A stretch of DNA of 11,400 bases from Bryobacteraceae bacterium (GTDB lineage: Bacteria; Acidobacteriota; Terriglobia; Bryobacterales; Bryobacteraceae), in assembly GCA_947456995.1 (NCBI GenBank), contig CANGVB010000053.1, forward strand, positions 1 to 11,400. The letters run 5' to 3'. The notes under the pieces were generated by a model. It did no database searches and was not told where the DNA came from. It saw only the letters and a program-made list of their open reading frames with translations. Shown piece by piece: positions 1-8,068 of this stretch. The position numbers and the translations under genes are program-made. Each line of letters opens with the position of its first letter. The first letter of the stretch is position 1.

Positions 1-408
1 CGCCGTCTCCGGCGTCATCCATCCCAGTAAGGTCTTCGCGCACAGTGCCGCAGGCACACCCATCACCACGCTGAAGAACAACCCGATCAGAATCGATTGC
101 CCGGCCGAAGCGCTCGCTCCCTCCGGGTCTTTCTCGCCAATCCGACGCGCTACAAACGCCGTCGCACCCGCGCACAAGCCCATCGCCACACCAAACCCGA
201 TCGTCTCCATCGCCTCGGTCAATCCCACCGTGGCCACAGCGGCCGGGCCCAGCCCGGCCACCCAGAACACATTGACGATCACAAACAGGCTCTCCATCGA
301 GAGCTCGAGCACCATCGGGATCGCCAGCAACGCGATGGCCCGTTTCAAACTACCCTCAGTGAAGTCCTGGTCTGAACCCCGCAGGGCTTCCTTGAGGGTT
401 TCGATCAT
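1..408 (-). CDS. MATE-family multidrug/toxin efflux transporter, N-terminal part (cut by window edge)
   Basis: Translating the complement from the ATG at 408 gives 136 codons open to the window edge. The N-terminus is [16 protein letters not shown], followed by the MATE-like stretch [18 protein letters not shown] and then [19 protein letters not shown]. Hydrophobic segments lie at about residues 24-48, 56-82 and 102-125, with the loop [12 protein letters not shown] between the second and third. This matches the first transmembrane helices of NorM/DinF-type MATE proteins, which are usually about 450 residues with 12 helices and export cationic compounds by Na+ or H+ antiport across the inner membrane. 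Substrate and subfamily cannot be read from this fragment. The start codon overlaps the typA stop as ATGA (405-408), so translation is probably coupled to typA. MATE is the best call; another polysaccharide/drug exporter of the same superfamily is possible. Confidence 0.85.
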   Translation of the reverse strand, partial: MIETLKEALRGSDQDFTEGSLKRAIALLAIPMVLELSMESLFVIVNVFWVAGLGPAAVATVGLTEAMETIGFGVAMGLCAGATAFVARRIGEKDPEGASASAGQSILIGLFFSVVMGVPAALCAKTLLGWMTPETA

Positions 409-2204
409 CGTTGATTGGCTTTCAGAATCTTCTTACGCAAACGAATCGACTTCGGCGTAATCTCAACAAACTCATCGATCTCGATGAATTCGATGGCCAA
501 TTCTAAAGTCATGATCTTCGGCGGCACCAGACGAATCGCATCATCAGCCGACGAGCTACGCATGTTCGTCAACTTCTTCTCGCGAACAATGTTCACCGTC
601 AAATCCGAATCACGCGAGTTCTCACCCACGATCATGCCTTCGTAAACATCCTGGCCCGGCGAAACGAAAATCTCACCGCGCTCCTGCAGGCCGTTGATCG
701 CAAACGCCGTCGTCACACCCGAGCGGTCAGAAATCAACACACCCGTCGGACGCATCGGGCTGTCACCCTGCCAGTCCATGTAGCCGTTGAACAACGAGTT
801 CATGATGGCCGTACCACGGGTCTCGGTGAGCATTTCGTTGCGGATACCAATCAAGCCGCGCGAAGGAACCTGGAATTCAAGCCGAACGCGGCCCGAACCA
901 TGGTTCACCATCTTCATCATCTTGCCCTTGCGGTAGCCCATCTTCTCGATCACCACGCCAATAAAGGCTTCCGAGCAATCGATCAACAGAATTTCCTGCG
1001 GCTCTTTGAGTACGCCGTCGATTTCCTTGGTCACGATTTCAGGCTTTGACACCTGAAGTTCATAACCTTCGCGACGCATCGTTTCAATCAGGATGGCCAA
1101 CTGCAATTCGCCGCGGCCCATTACCTTCATGCTGTCCGGAGTCCCCGTGTCATCAACACGCAGCGCTACGTTGGTCAGCAGTTCTTTCTCAAGGCGATCC
1201 TTGAGGTTGCGGGATGTAACGAGGTGACCTTCACGGCCCACAAAGGGCGACGTGTTGATCGTAAACGTCATGGCGATCGTCGGCTCGTCGATGTGAATGC
1301 GGGGCAGTGGCTTCGGGTTCTCAACGCTGGTAACGGTTTCACCAATCGTGATTCCTTCCACACCGGCAATGGCGATGATGTTGCCCGGAAATGCTTCGGT
1401 CTCTTCTACGCGCTTGAGGCCTTCAAAGCTGTACATCTTGGTGATGCGCGTCTTCTGGAAGCTGCCATCGAGCTTGGCGATCGATACTTCAGAACCATGC
1501 TTCAGCGTGCCGTTGACAACACGGCCAATACCAAGGCGGCCCAGATAGTCGGAGTAGTCGAGGTTTGCAATCAGCATCTGCAGCTCGGCTTCGGCCGAAC
1601 CCTTCGGAGGCGGAATGTGCTTAACGATCGTCTCAAACAGAGGCTCAAGCGTTTCGCTCTCGTCCTCCATATTCATCTTCGCCACGCCGATCTTTCCGAT
1701 GGCGTACACCACAGGGAATTCCAGCTGGTGCTCCTGCGCATCAAGATCGATGAACAGGTCATAGATCTCGTTCAGTACTTCCTGCACGCGCGCGTCAGGG
1801 CGGTCGATCTTATTGATGACAACAATCGGGGTAAGGTGAGCTTCCAGCGCTTTCGACAACACGTAGCGCGTCTGCGGCAGCGGGCCTTCGCTGGCATCGA
1901 CAAGCAACATAACGCCGTCTACCATCTTCAGGGCTCGTTCCACTTCGCCGCCAAAGTCACTGTGGCCAGGGGTGTCGCAGATGTTGATCTTGACGCCCTT
2001 GTAGTTCAAGCCGGTAATCTTGGCAAGGATGGTAATGCCGCGCTCACGTTCCAAATCGTTGGAATCCATTACGCGGTCAGTCAGTTCTTCATTGGCTCGA
2101 AAGATGCCACTCTGCCGCAACATGGTGTCGACCAGCGTCGTCTTTCCATGGTCTACGTGCGCAACAATAGCGATGTTTCGGATCTTCTCAGGATAAAAAG
2201 GCAT
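405..2204 (-). CDS. typA: TypA/BipA ribosome-associated translational GTPase
   Basis: The 599-residue product matches the usual length of TypA/BipA (about 600). The GTPase domain is at the N-terminus: G1 AHVDHGKT at 15-22, G2 ERGITI at 54-59, G3 DTPGH at 77-81 and G4 NKID at 131-134. The usual G5 serine position reads YAIGKIG (about 167-173), a departure from the common YAS(A/G) form. EF-G-like domains II, III and V and the TypA-specific C-terminal domain follow; [21 protein letters not shown] is reduced here to its recognisable core, GDSPMRPTG. TypA binds the ribosome at the EF-G site and aids growth under cold and other stress and late ribosome assembly (established for the family). The ATG at 2204 places G1 at the normal distance from the N-terminus, although no Shine-Dalgarno precedes it. 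The stop overlaps the ATG of the downstream MATE gene. It is divergent from der. Confidence 0.97.
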   Translation of the reverse strand: MPFYPEKIRNIAIVAHVDHGKTTLVDTMLRQSGIFRANEELTDRVMDSNDLERERGITILAKITGLNYKGVKINICDTPGHSDFGGEVERALKMVDGVMLLVDASEGPLPQTRYVLSKALEAHLTPIVVINKIDRPDARVQEVLNEIYDLFIDLDAQEHQLEFPVVYAIGKIGVAKMNMEDESETLEPLFETIVKHIPPPKGSAEAELQMLIANLDYSDYLGRLGIGRVVNGTLKHGSEVSIAKLDGSFQKTRITKMYSFEGLKRVEETEAFPGNIIAIAGVEGITIGETVTSVENPKPLPRIHIDEPTIAMTFTINTSPFVGREGHLVTSRNLKDRLEKELLTNVALRVDDTGTPDSMKVMGRGELQLAILIETMRREGYELQVSKPEIVTKEIDGVLKEPQEILLIDCSEAFIGVVIEKMGYRKGKMMKMVNHGSGRVRLEFQVPSRGLIGIRNEMLTETRGTAIMNSLFNGYMDWQGDSPMRPTGVLISDRSGVTTAFAINGLQERGEIFVSPGQDVYEGMIVGENSRDSDLTVNIVREKKLTNMRSSSADDAIRLVPPKIMTLELAIEFIEIDEFVEITPKSIRLRKKILKANQR

Positions 2205-2284
2205 GGGTTGGGTAATCTATATGGTCGCACGTTGTGGCATCTTGCCGCTCGCGACGCCCCCGTAACTGCTACCCTAAGGTTGCA
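2205..2284. promoter_or_regulatory. Divergent typA/der intergenic promoter region
   Basis: This 80-bp gap must hold the promoters of two divergent genes. On the minus strand TATAGA (2221-2216) resembles a -10 box and lies 11 nt before the typA ATG. Used as such it would give a very short leader, which would fit the absence of a Shine-Dalgarno sequence. No convincing -35 is seen. On the plus strand AAGG (2276-2279) lies 5 nt before the ATG at 2285 and is a good ribosome binding site for der. The plus-strand promoter itself is not clear. Promoter calls here are weak; only the geometry and the der ribosome binding site are firm. Confidence 0.45.
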
Positions 2285-3676
2285 ATGGCTGAAAGCCCCG
2301 ACAATCCCACTGTCGTCATCGTTGGACGACCAAATGTGGGTAAGTCCACTCTATTCAACGCGATAACCGGTACCCGGCGTTCCATCGTAGGCGATGAACC
2401 CGGCATCACGCGCGACCGTATTCGCGGAATTGGAAAATACCGCGACCGTCATTTTCACGTAATTGACACCGGCGGCATCATCCCGAACGACGACGAACTC
2501 ATCCCCTCGAACATCCTCAAGCAGGCAAAAAAAGCCTTCGACGAGGCAGACCAGATTGTCTTCGTAATCGATGGTCGCACCGAAATCACCTCTGCCGATC
2601 GGGACCTCGCACAGATGCTGCGCCGCCTCGGCAAGCCCATCACTCTCGCCGTAAACAAAATCGACGTCGACAAGATCGAAGTCAACACGAGCGACTTTCA
2701 TGTCCTCGGCCTGAGCCCCGTAATCGCCATCTCCGCAGAACACCGCATTGGCATCGACAACCTGCTCGAGCACATCACGGCCACCTTCCCGGAAGGCCCC
2801 GAGATTGAAGTGATCCCGCAGAAGCGCCCCATCAAGGTTGCCATCATTGGCCGCCCCAACGTGGGCAAGTCGACACTTCTCAACTCCCTCACCGGCACCG
2901 AGCGTGCCATCGTTTCACCCGTCGCCGGCACCACCCGCGACGCTGTCGACGAGACGGTAACAGTAGACGATCAGGAATTTACTTTCGTTGATACGGCAGG
3001 TATTCGCCGAAAAGGCAAAACCACCGAGATGGCTGAAAAACTCAGCGTCATGATGGCCCGCCGTCACATCAGCATGGCCCATATTGTCGTCGTTGTGATC
3101 GATGCCCTCGAAGGCGCAACGGCCCAGGACGCGCACATCGCCGGTTACGCCCACGAAGAGGGTCGCCCCATCATCATGGTGGTGAACAAGTGGGACGCCC
3201 ACCCGACGCGCAAGTCTAAAGAATTTGCCGAAGAACTTCGCGACACAATGAAGTTTCTCGAATACGCGCCCATCGAATTCATCTCGGCCTCTAAGGGCAC
3301 CAACGTCAAGCGACTCTTCGGTTTGGTCAAGAGCGCCCAGGAAGCGATGAACAAGCGCGTCACCACCGGTGAGCTCAACCGCTTCGTCGACTACATCACT
3401 CATGAGACGAACATGAAGGTGAAGTACATCACGCAGGCTAGCGTAAGACCGCCGACATTCGTTGTCTTTACTGACAAATCGAAGCCTTTGCACTTCTCCG
3501 ACGAGCGCTTCCTGATCAATCAGATCCGCAAGCACTTTAACTTCGGCCCCACGCCTATCGAGATCAAGGCCAAGTCCACACCTGGCCGAGGCCCCAAGGA
3601 TAACGAAGACAAGCCAAGATCAAAGGCAGCCAAGGCGAAAGCCTCGCCGCCACGCAACGCCGGAAAAAACTCCTAA
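2285..3676 (+). CDS. der: Der/EngA tandem-domain ribosome biogenesis GTPase
   Basis: The 463-residue product has the diagnostic two GTPase domains followed by a KH-like domain. Domain 1: GRPNVGKS at 14-21, DTGG at 61-64, NKID at 124-127, SAE at 150-152. Domain 2: GRPNVGKS at 189-196, DTAG at 236-239, NKWD at 301-304, SAS at 334-336. The KH-like domain is at about 355-430, and a Lys/Arg/Pro-rich tail at about 428-463 may contact rRNA. Der is an essential cytoplasmic GTPase in assembly of the 50S subunit (established for the family). I chose the ATG at 2285 because AAGG lies 5 nt upstream and MAESPDNPTVVIVGRP is the usual short lead into G1. A GTG at 2234 is open in frame but would add 17 atypical Arg/Cys-rich residues inside the divergent promoter. 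The TAA stop overlaps the stop of the opposing U32-like gene. Confidence 0.97.
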   Translation: MAESPDNPTVVIVGRPNVGKSTLFNAITGTRRSIVGDEPGITRDRIRGIGKYRDRHFHVIDTGGIIPNDDELIPSNILKQAKKAFDEADQIVFVIDGRTEITSADRDLAQMLRRLGKPITLAVNKIDVDKIEVNTSDFHVLGLSPVIAISAEHRIGIDNLLEHITATFPEGPEIEVIPQKRPIKVAIIGRPNVGKSTLLNSLTGTERAIVSPVAGTTRDAVDETVTVDDQEFTFVDTAGIRRKGKTTEMAEKLSVMMARRHISMAHIVVVVIDALEGATAQDAHIAGYAHEEGRPIIMVVNKWDAHPTRKSKEFAEELRDTMKFLEYAPIEFISASKGTNVKRLFGLVKSAQEAMNKRVTTGELNRFVDYITHETNMKVKYITQASVRPPTFVVFTDKSKPLHFSDERFLINQIRKHFNFGPTPIEIKAKSTPGRGPKDNEDKPRSKAAKAKASPPRNAGKNS

Positions 3677-4551
3677 GCCTGATCCCGCGCAATAAACCCA
3701 AGCGCCATCTCGGCACGCCGCATGCGCTCCCGTGTCAACGCAATCGCCGTATTCTCGATATGCGTCCCGCAAGGATAGATGTCCGGTGAGTTTCGCAACC
3801 CAAACTTGAGATAAATCGGAGCCGCCACCCGGATCAGTTCCGGTATCTCGTAATAGCGCAAGAAGCCGCCAATGTTATCCGGTGCCTCAACATAAAAATC
3901 AATCGGCGCATCAATGGCCGCCCGAATCCCGGCAATCTGAGGAATCGTCAAGTCGCTGGGGATGTTGATCGTCGTGGCGCCCAGATCTTCCAGCAAACGA
4001 GCTGAAGCCGGATTGCACGGCGCCATCATCACACTGGTTTTGATGATCAGATCGGGAGGCAAATCCCCCCGCTTCTTCGCTTCCCCCATCACCATCAAAT
4101 TCCCAAGATCGCTCACCAGAATCGAGCGAATCCCCAACCGCAGCGCCCGCAAAACATCCTCCATCGCAAACGCAAGCTGATCGGCCCCACGCAAACTCAA
4201 ACCGAGTGACTTGCCCGCTGGCGAGAACACTTGAGCCCCAACATCAAAGGTAGCCCGCGGCCCCACAAACAAATTCACTTCGATGTTGTTTTCAGCACCC
4301 AGCCGAACCATCTCGAGAATCTCGTCATCGGTAAGCAACATGATGCCGCTACCCTGACTGATGCGATCCACTGGAACCCGCCGCCGGGCTGCCTCTTCAA
4401 TCACCACAGCCAATGCCTTTGGCCCTTCGGTTGATGGAATCTCGATCTTCCAGGCCTTACCATCGGCAAAGCGCTTGGTCGAAGTCGGCGCCGCTGCCGG
4501 GTCTCCATCCGGCAATCCCTGCAATGCAATTATTTTCTTAGCCTCAATCAT
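3673..4551 (-). CDS. U32-family peptidase-like protein (TIM-barrel type)
   Basis: The product is 292 residues, with no signal peptide or membrane segment, so it is likely cytoplasmic. Alternating beta/alpha pattern suggests a TIM-barrel. Recognisable stretches are RISQGSGIMLLTDDEI (63-78), SILVSDLGNLM (143-153), KTSVMMAPCNPASARLLEDL (171-190), NIPSDLTIPQ (196-205) and ERMRRAEMALGFI (275-287). I recall these from proteins annotated as U32 family peptidases. Classical U32 members act in collagen degradation, tRNA or ubiquinone hydroxylation and rRNA modification, so peptidase activity should not be assumed. Cysteine 179, and 261 in the PCGTH stretch, could be functional, but no known Fe-S cysteine set is evident. 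The gene follows fic by 12 nt on the same strand, so co-transcription is likely. No Shine-Dalgarno precedes the ATG, so it may depend on coupling to fic. The family call is from memory of motifs; the function is unknown. Confidence 0.72.
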   Translation of the reverse strand: MIEAKKIIALQGLPDGDPAAAPTSTKRFADGKAWKIEIPSTEGPKALAVVIEEAARRRVPVDRISQGSGIMLLTDDEILEMVRLGAENNIEVNLFVGPRATFDVGAQVFSPAGKSLGLSLRGADQLAFAMEDVLRALRLGIRSILVSDLGNLMVMGEAKKRGDLPPDLIIKTSVMMAPCNPASARLLEDLGATTINIPSDLTIPQIAGIRAAIDAPIDFYVEAPDNIGGFLRYYEIPELIRVAAPIYLKFGLRNSPDIYPCGTHIENTAIALTRERMRRAEMALGFIARDQA

Positions 4552-4563
4552 GTCGAGACTATT

Positions 4564-5733
4564 CTATGCCGCCCGCCCCAGCGGCTCCGTGCCCTCATTC
4601 AAAATATCCAGATATCGCTGGTAGCAATAAACCTGATATCGCTCCTTGCCGCTAATCTCGCGCAGCAGATCTTCCTCGATCATCGTCGAGATCAACTTAC
4701 GTACCCCGGGCCCACTCAAGTCCATAGCCAAAGCCAACTTCGGAGCCGTCCAGATCGGCCTTTGCCGCAACAACTCATGCATGCGCAGCAGTGAACTCGA
4801 AGACCTCTTATGCGTCTCCAGCCTCTTGCGATCCGCCTCAAACAGGGCCACCAGCCGACGCGCAGTCGAATAAGCATTCTCCGCCGTTGACTCAATCCCC
4901 TCCAGGTAAAAGCCGATCCAGCTCTCCCAGTCCCCATCCACGCGAACCGCCTGCAGCAGCTCGTAATAGCGATCCCGGTTCTGCTTAAAGAACAAACTCA
5001 AATACAGAATCGGCTCATGGATTACATTCTGAGAACACAGCATCAGCGTGATCAACTGTCGGCCCAGTCTTCCGTTCCCGTCCAGAAAAGGATGGATGCT
5101 CTCAAACTGAACATGCGCCATCGCGGCCTTAATCAGCGGCGGCACCCCCGGCGTCTCTGCATGCAAAAACCGCTCAAACGAATCGAGACACTCCAGCATC
5201 TCCTGCGGCGGCGGCGGAACATAAGTTGCATTGCCCGGCCTTGTCCCGCCAATCCAGTTCTGGCTCGTCCGAAACTCCCCCGGCTGCTTCTCACTCCCAC
5301 GCCCACGCCGCAGCAAAATCCCGTGCATCTCCCGCAACAAGCGCAACGACAACGGCAAGCTATGGCGCATCCGCTCCACTCCGTGAAACAGCGCCGCTAC
5401 GTAGTTCGAAACTTCCTCAACATCCGCTTCCGGCACCCCAGCCACCTGCTCACTCTCAAAGAGCAACAAATCTGCCACAGAAGACTGCGTCCCCTCGATC
5501 TGAGAACTCAACACAGCTTCTTTGCGCACGTAATAGTAGATAAAGAGAGGCAAATCCGGCAGCAGCAACCCCAACGCATCCAACCGCCCCAGCGCCACCG
5601 TTGCCCGCTCATACCTCTCCAGTTGCCCTTCCAGACTCGCCAGAGGCTGGGGTGGAAGCGGATTCGGTATGTACGCACGTACCTCCTCATCGCCATACCG
5701 GGTTATGCGAAATCTCCCCGTAACTCGCTTCAC
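4564..5733 (-). CDS. Fic-domain protein adenylyltransferase (class II) with C-terminal winged helix
   Basis: The 389-residue product has the complete Fic motif HPFLDGNGRLGR at 214-225, with catalytic His214, Asp218 and the phosphate-binding GNGR. Such enzymes usually transfer AMP from ATP to a hydroxyl side chain of a target protein. The inhibitory-helix motif SSQIEG (76-81, S-x-x-x-E-G) lies N-terminal to the Fic core, which defines a class II, self-inhibited Fic; Glu80 would be the blocking residue. The target-positioning flap is around NATYVPPPP (168-176). A helical N-terminal Fic_N-type region covers about 1-100, and a winged-helix region about 315-370 (TAPKLALAMDLSGPGVRKL within it). This resembles the SoFic architecture from Shewanella. 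The start is GTG at 5733, with AGGA 8 nt upstream. The wing may bind DNA, possibly the repeats just upstream, but this is inference. No separate antitoxin gene is seen, as expected for class II. Confidence 0.93.
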   Translation of the reverse strand: MKRVTGRFRITRYGDEEVRAYIPNPLPPQPLASLEGQLERYERATVALGRLDALGLLLPDLPLFIYYYVRKEAVLSSQIEGTQSSVADLLLFESEQVAGVPEADVEEVSNYVAALFHGVERMRHSLPLSLRLLREMHGILLRRGRGSEKQPGEFRTSQNWIGGTRPGNATYVPPPPQEMLECLDSFERFLHAETPGVPPLIKAAMAHVQFESIHPFLDGNGRLGRQLITLMLCSQNVIHEPILYLSLFFKQNRDRYYELLQAVRVDGDWESWIGFYLEGIESTAENAYSTARRLVALFEADRKRLETHKRSSSSLLRMHELLRQRPIWTAPKLALAMDLSGPGVRKLISTMIEEDLLREISGKERYQVYCYQRYLDILNEGTEPLGRAA

Positions 5734-5742
5734 AACCCAATC

Positions 5743-5848
5743 CTAAGGCAACTCCAGTTTCCCTGTCAATCAATAAGACAACTTTCAGCCTCCAAACTTT
5801 CCTTAAAATCCAAACCCGCCTTCTAACGCAACTCAAGTTTCCTTAAAA
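5743..5848. repeat. Three-copy degenerate direct repeat, candidate operator array
   Basis: Read on the minus strand, AGTTG[CT][CG]TTA occurs three times: complements of 5744-5753, 5774-5783 and 5824-5833. The starts are 30 and 50 bp apart. Copies 1 and 3 extend to 20 bp (5743-5762 and 5823-5842) with 18 identities. Interleaved on the plus strand, TTTCC recurs at 5758, 5798 and 5838, exactly 40 bp apart, and the last two copies extend to TTTCCTTAAAA (5798-5808, 5838-5848). The spacing keeps copies close to the same DNA face. This looks like a protein-binding array controlling fic, the kinase gene or both. The binding protein is unknown; the winged helix of Fic and the nearby ECF sigma factor are candidates by position only. 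Confidence 0.55.
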
Positions 5849-5876
5849 CTTCCTCTCAGATTACGCACAATACAAT

Positions 5877-5883
5877 GAGGAGG
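5877..5883 (+). promoter_or_regulatory. Shine-Dalgarno site of the kinase gene
   Basis: GAGGAGG lies 10 nt upstream of the ATG at 5894. It is the strongest ribosome binding site in the window and fixes the kinase start. It contrasts with the absence of such a site before typA and the oxoglutarate dehydrogenase gene. Confidence 0.8.
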
Positions 5884-5893
5884 ATTCTTCACG

Positions 5894-8068
5894 ATGACAC
5901 TGTCCGACGAAGCTCGCTGCTTCGCCGAACTCGTTGGCCTTCCCGAGTCTGAGCGCGCGGCTTACCTGTCCACGCTCGATCTCGATCCTGACGCTCGCAA
6001 TCAATTACTCAGCCTGCTAGCGCTCGACAACGACTCAGAAGAAGATTTCCTTTCCGCCATCCAGGAGGAAGCCCGACTCTGGAGTGATCAGGACACTCTG
6101 GAGCCGGGAACGATGGTGGGTCGCTTCCTCATCGAAAAACGGCTCGGCCAGGGTGGCACGGGCGAGGTCTTCCTCGTCCTGTTTGAAGAAGAAGGCTCCA
6201 CCCGTCAGGCTGCACTCAAGATCCTGCACTCTCACCTGCACCGCAGCGGCCAAATTACACTTTGGGACCGCGAGCGCCGTCTCGTCTCCCGCCTCTCTCA
6301 CCCCTACATCGCCTCCCTGATCGAAAGTGGCACTCTTTATTCCGGCCAGCCCTACCTGCTCATGGAATACGTCGAAGGCCAGCGGATCGATCACTATTGC
6401 GAGACTCTCCCCATCCAGCAGCGCATCCAGATCATGGCTAAAGTTTGCGATGCCGTTGGTGCCGCTCACCGCCAGCTCATCGTCCACCGCGACCTCAAAC
6501 CCGGCAACATCCTGATCACCGTGGATGGCCTGCCCAAACTTCTCGACTTTGGCATCGGCCAGGCTCTCGACCGCGATCAACAGACCTTTGAAGCCGCAAC
6601 CCTCGCCTATGCCAGCCCGGAACAACTGACCGGCGCAGAACCCACTACCGCCTCAGACCTCTTCTCCCTCGGCCGCATCCTCGAAAAACTGATTCCGCGT
6701 TCTGACCCGAGCCTGCTTTCTATCGTTCGCAAAGCCACCCACACCAACCCCGACCTACGCTACGACAGCGCCGCCGCCCTGCGAGACGACCTCAATCGCT
6801 GGCTTGAAATCCGCCCCGTCACGTCCCATCCCGACACCTGGAGATACCGTGCCACCTGCCTCGTCAGACGCAACCGCTGGGGCACCATCGCCACAGCCGC
6901 CGCACTTATCATCGCCACCACCGCCCTCGGCCTCGCCTGGCGTCAATACCAGGAAGCCCGCCTCCGCTTTAGCGAACTCCGCACTCTTGCCCGCGTCGCA
7001 ATCTTTGACCTCGACACAGCTATTCAGAATCTCCCCGGCTCGCTCGATGCCCGAAAAAAGCTACTCGAAACCGCCCTCAGCTACCTTACAAGCTTGCAAG
7101 CTGCTGCAAAGAACGATCCTTCGCTGCGTGGTGAACTTGCCGATGCCTGCCAGCGTGTAGCGCTCCTGCAGGATACAGCCACTGGCCCAAGCCTCGATCG
7201 CGCGGATGCCGCTATCGAATTACTCGAGGAAGCAATTCTTCTCAGAGACAGCCTGGGCCAGCAAGATTCGAAAGACCCCAAAATCCGTGGGCTTTATGGT
7301 GAGCTATTGCGCCGCCTCACAACCTTGAAGCGAAGCCGCATGCGCACCCTGGAAGCAGATGCTCACCTAGCCAAATTGATGCCCTTCTCCGAGCAATGGA
7401 TCCGTGATGAACCTCGAAGTGTTCCGGCCCTTGAGCTTTCCATCCTTACCCACGAAGAAGATACCAGGCGACTCTTTCGCCAGAACAAGAAAATTCCTGC
7501 TCTTGAGAACGAACGCGCCATTCTCCCCAAGCTTGCCTTACTAAGAGAATACGTGGGCGAATCTCCTCACTACTGGAAACTAGCCACTGATATACATCAA
7601 ACGCTGGCCATAACTGCCGCGGCCTGTAACCTTACAGACGAGGCGCTCGAATCCTTTCGCGTGGCTATCGACTCTTCTCGAAAGTGGAACGCTGCGATGC
7701 ACAACGTCCAATCCAACCGGTCGTTACTGATCCTCTACTCAGAGGCCATCTATCTTGCTCTTGAAATTGCGCCATCAAAAATCAACCAGTGGCAAGAATA
7801 TCTCGATGACTTCGAGCGCATCCTTAATTCGCCTACCCTCCCTGACCCCAAGGGAACGTATTGGAACCGGCACAAATCCGACCTTCTTTCACTCCGGGGA
7901 CATTTAGCCGCGGCAAAAGGCAACGCCAAAGAAGTGGACGCTTATTTCTCCCAGGCAATGGAAGGGCTCGACCGCCGCAAAGCGCAGGGCCAAACAGACT
8001 ACACGATGGCCCTCCTCAAATTCAGAATCTCCAGTCGCTGGGACCGCTTTCGCAAGACCGGCCGCTAG
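5894..8068 (+). CDS. Transmembrane Ser/Thr protein kinase, Hanks (PknB-like) type
   Basis: The 724-residue product starts with a helical extension (1-75, including GLPESERAAYL and RNQLLSLLAL) common before kinases in Acidobacteriota and related phyla. The kinase domain covers about 76-305: glycine loop GQGGTGEV at 85-92, ATP-anchoring Lys109 (AALKIL), probable helix-C Glu127, catalytic loop HRDLKPGN at 198-205 with Asp200, DFG at 218-220, and SPE at 241-243 closing a short activation segment with possible phospho-sites Thr231 and Thr236. All key residues are present, so it should be active. A hydrophobic segment at about 329-348 follows basic VRRNRW and looks like one membrane helix. The remaining 375 residues are mostly helical, possibly degenerate TPR-like, and would be extracytoplasmic; I recognise no ligand domain. 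GAGGAGG precedes the ATG. The gene converges on an ECF sigma gene and shares its CTAG stop, which suggests a kinase-sigma signalling pair. The target is inferred, not shown. Confidence 0.93.
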   Translation: MTLSDEARCFAELVGLPESERAAYLSTLDLDPDARNQLLSLLALDNDSEEDFLSAIQEEARLWSDQDTLEPGTMVGRFLIEKRLGQGGTGEVFLVLFEEEGSTRQAALKILHSHLHRSGQITLWDRERRLVSRLSHPYIASLIESGTLYSGQPYLLMEYVEGQRIDHYCETLPIQQRIQIMAKVCDAVGAAHRQLIVHRDLKPGNILITVDGLPKLLDFGIGQALDRDQQTFEAATLAYASPEQLTGAEPTTASDLFSLGRILEKLIPRSDPSLLSIVRKATHTNPDLRYDSAAALRDDLNRWLEIRPVTSHPDTWRYRATCLVRRNRWGTIATAAALIIATTALGLAWRQYQEARLRFSELRTLARVAIFDLDTAIQNLPGSLDARKKLLETALSYLTSLQAAAKNDPSLRGELADACQRVALLQDTATGPSLDRADAAIELLEEAILLRDSLGQQDSKDPKIRGLYGELLRRLTTLKRSRMRTLEADAHLAKLMPFSEQWIRDEPRSVPALELSILTHEEDTRRLFRQNKKIPALENERAILPKLALLREYVGESPHYWKLATDIHQTLAITAAACNLTDEALESFRVAIDSSRKWNAAMHNVQSNRSLLILYSEAIYLALEIAPSKINQWQEYLDDFERILNSPTLPDPKGTYWNRHKSDLLSLRGHLAAAKGNAKEVDAYFSQAMEGLDRRKAQGQTDYTMALLKFRISSRWDRFRKTGR

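Larger units (their letters stand above)
5734..5893. promoter_or_regulatory. Divergent fic/kinase intergenic region with repeated motif
   Basis: This 160-bp AT-richer gap separates fic (minus) from the kinase gene (plus) and must hold both promoters. On the fic strand there is a perfect TTGACA (5769-5764), but the hexamer 17 nt downstream is TTAGGA, a poor -10. On the kinase strand TAAAAT (5804-5809) and TACAAT (5871-5876) each match the -10 consensus at 5 of 6 bases, without a good -35. TACAAT is so close to the Shine-Dalgarno that a transcript from it would lose the ribosome binding site, so it is doubtful. The region is dominated by the repeats listed separately. Confidence 0.5.

Noticed and set aside
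1224..2366. Open frame of 380 codons on the plus strand
   Set aside because: Antisense to typA and running into the start of der in another frame; no recognisable motif.
4564..5733. fic as the toxin of a two-gene toxin-antitoxin module
   Set aside because: The inhibitory S-x-x-x-E-G motif is inside the same protein (class II), and no small antitoxin-like gene lies upstream.
5017..5826. Open frame of 269 codons on the plus strand rich in Arg, Gln and Pro
   Set aside because: Antisense to fic, which has a complete Fic motif; composition is typical of a shadow frame.
5871..5876. TACAAT as the kinase gene -10 box
   Set aside because: The transcript would start within the strong GAGGAGG ribosome binding site and lose it; no matching -35 is present.
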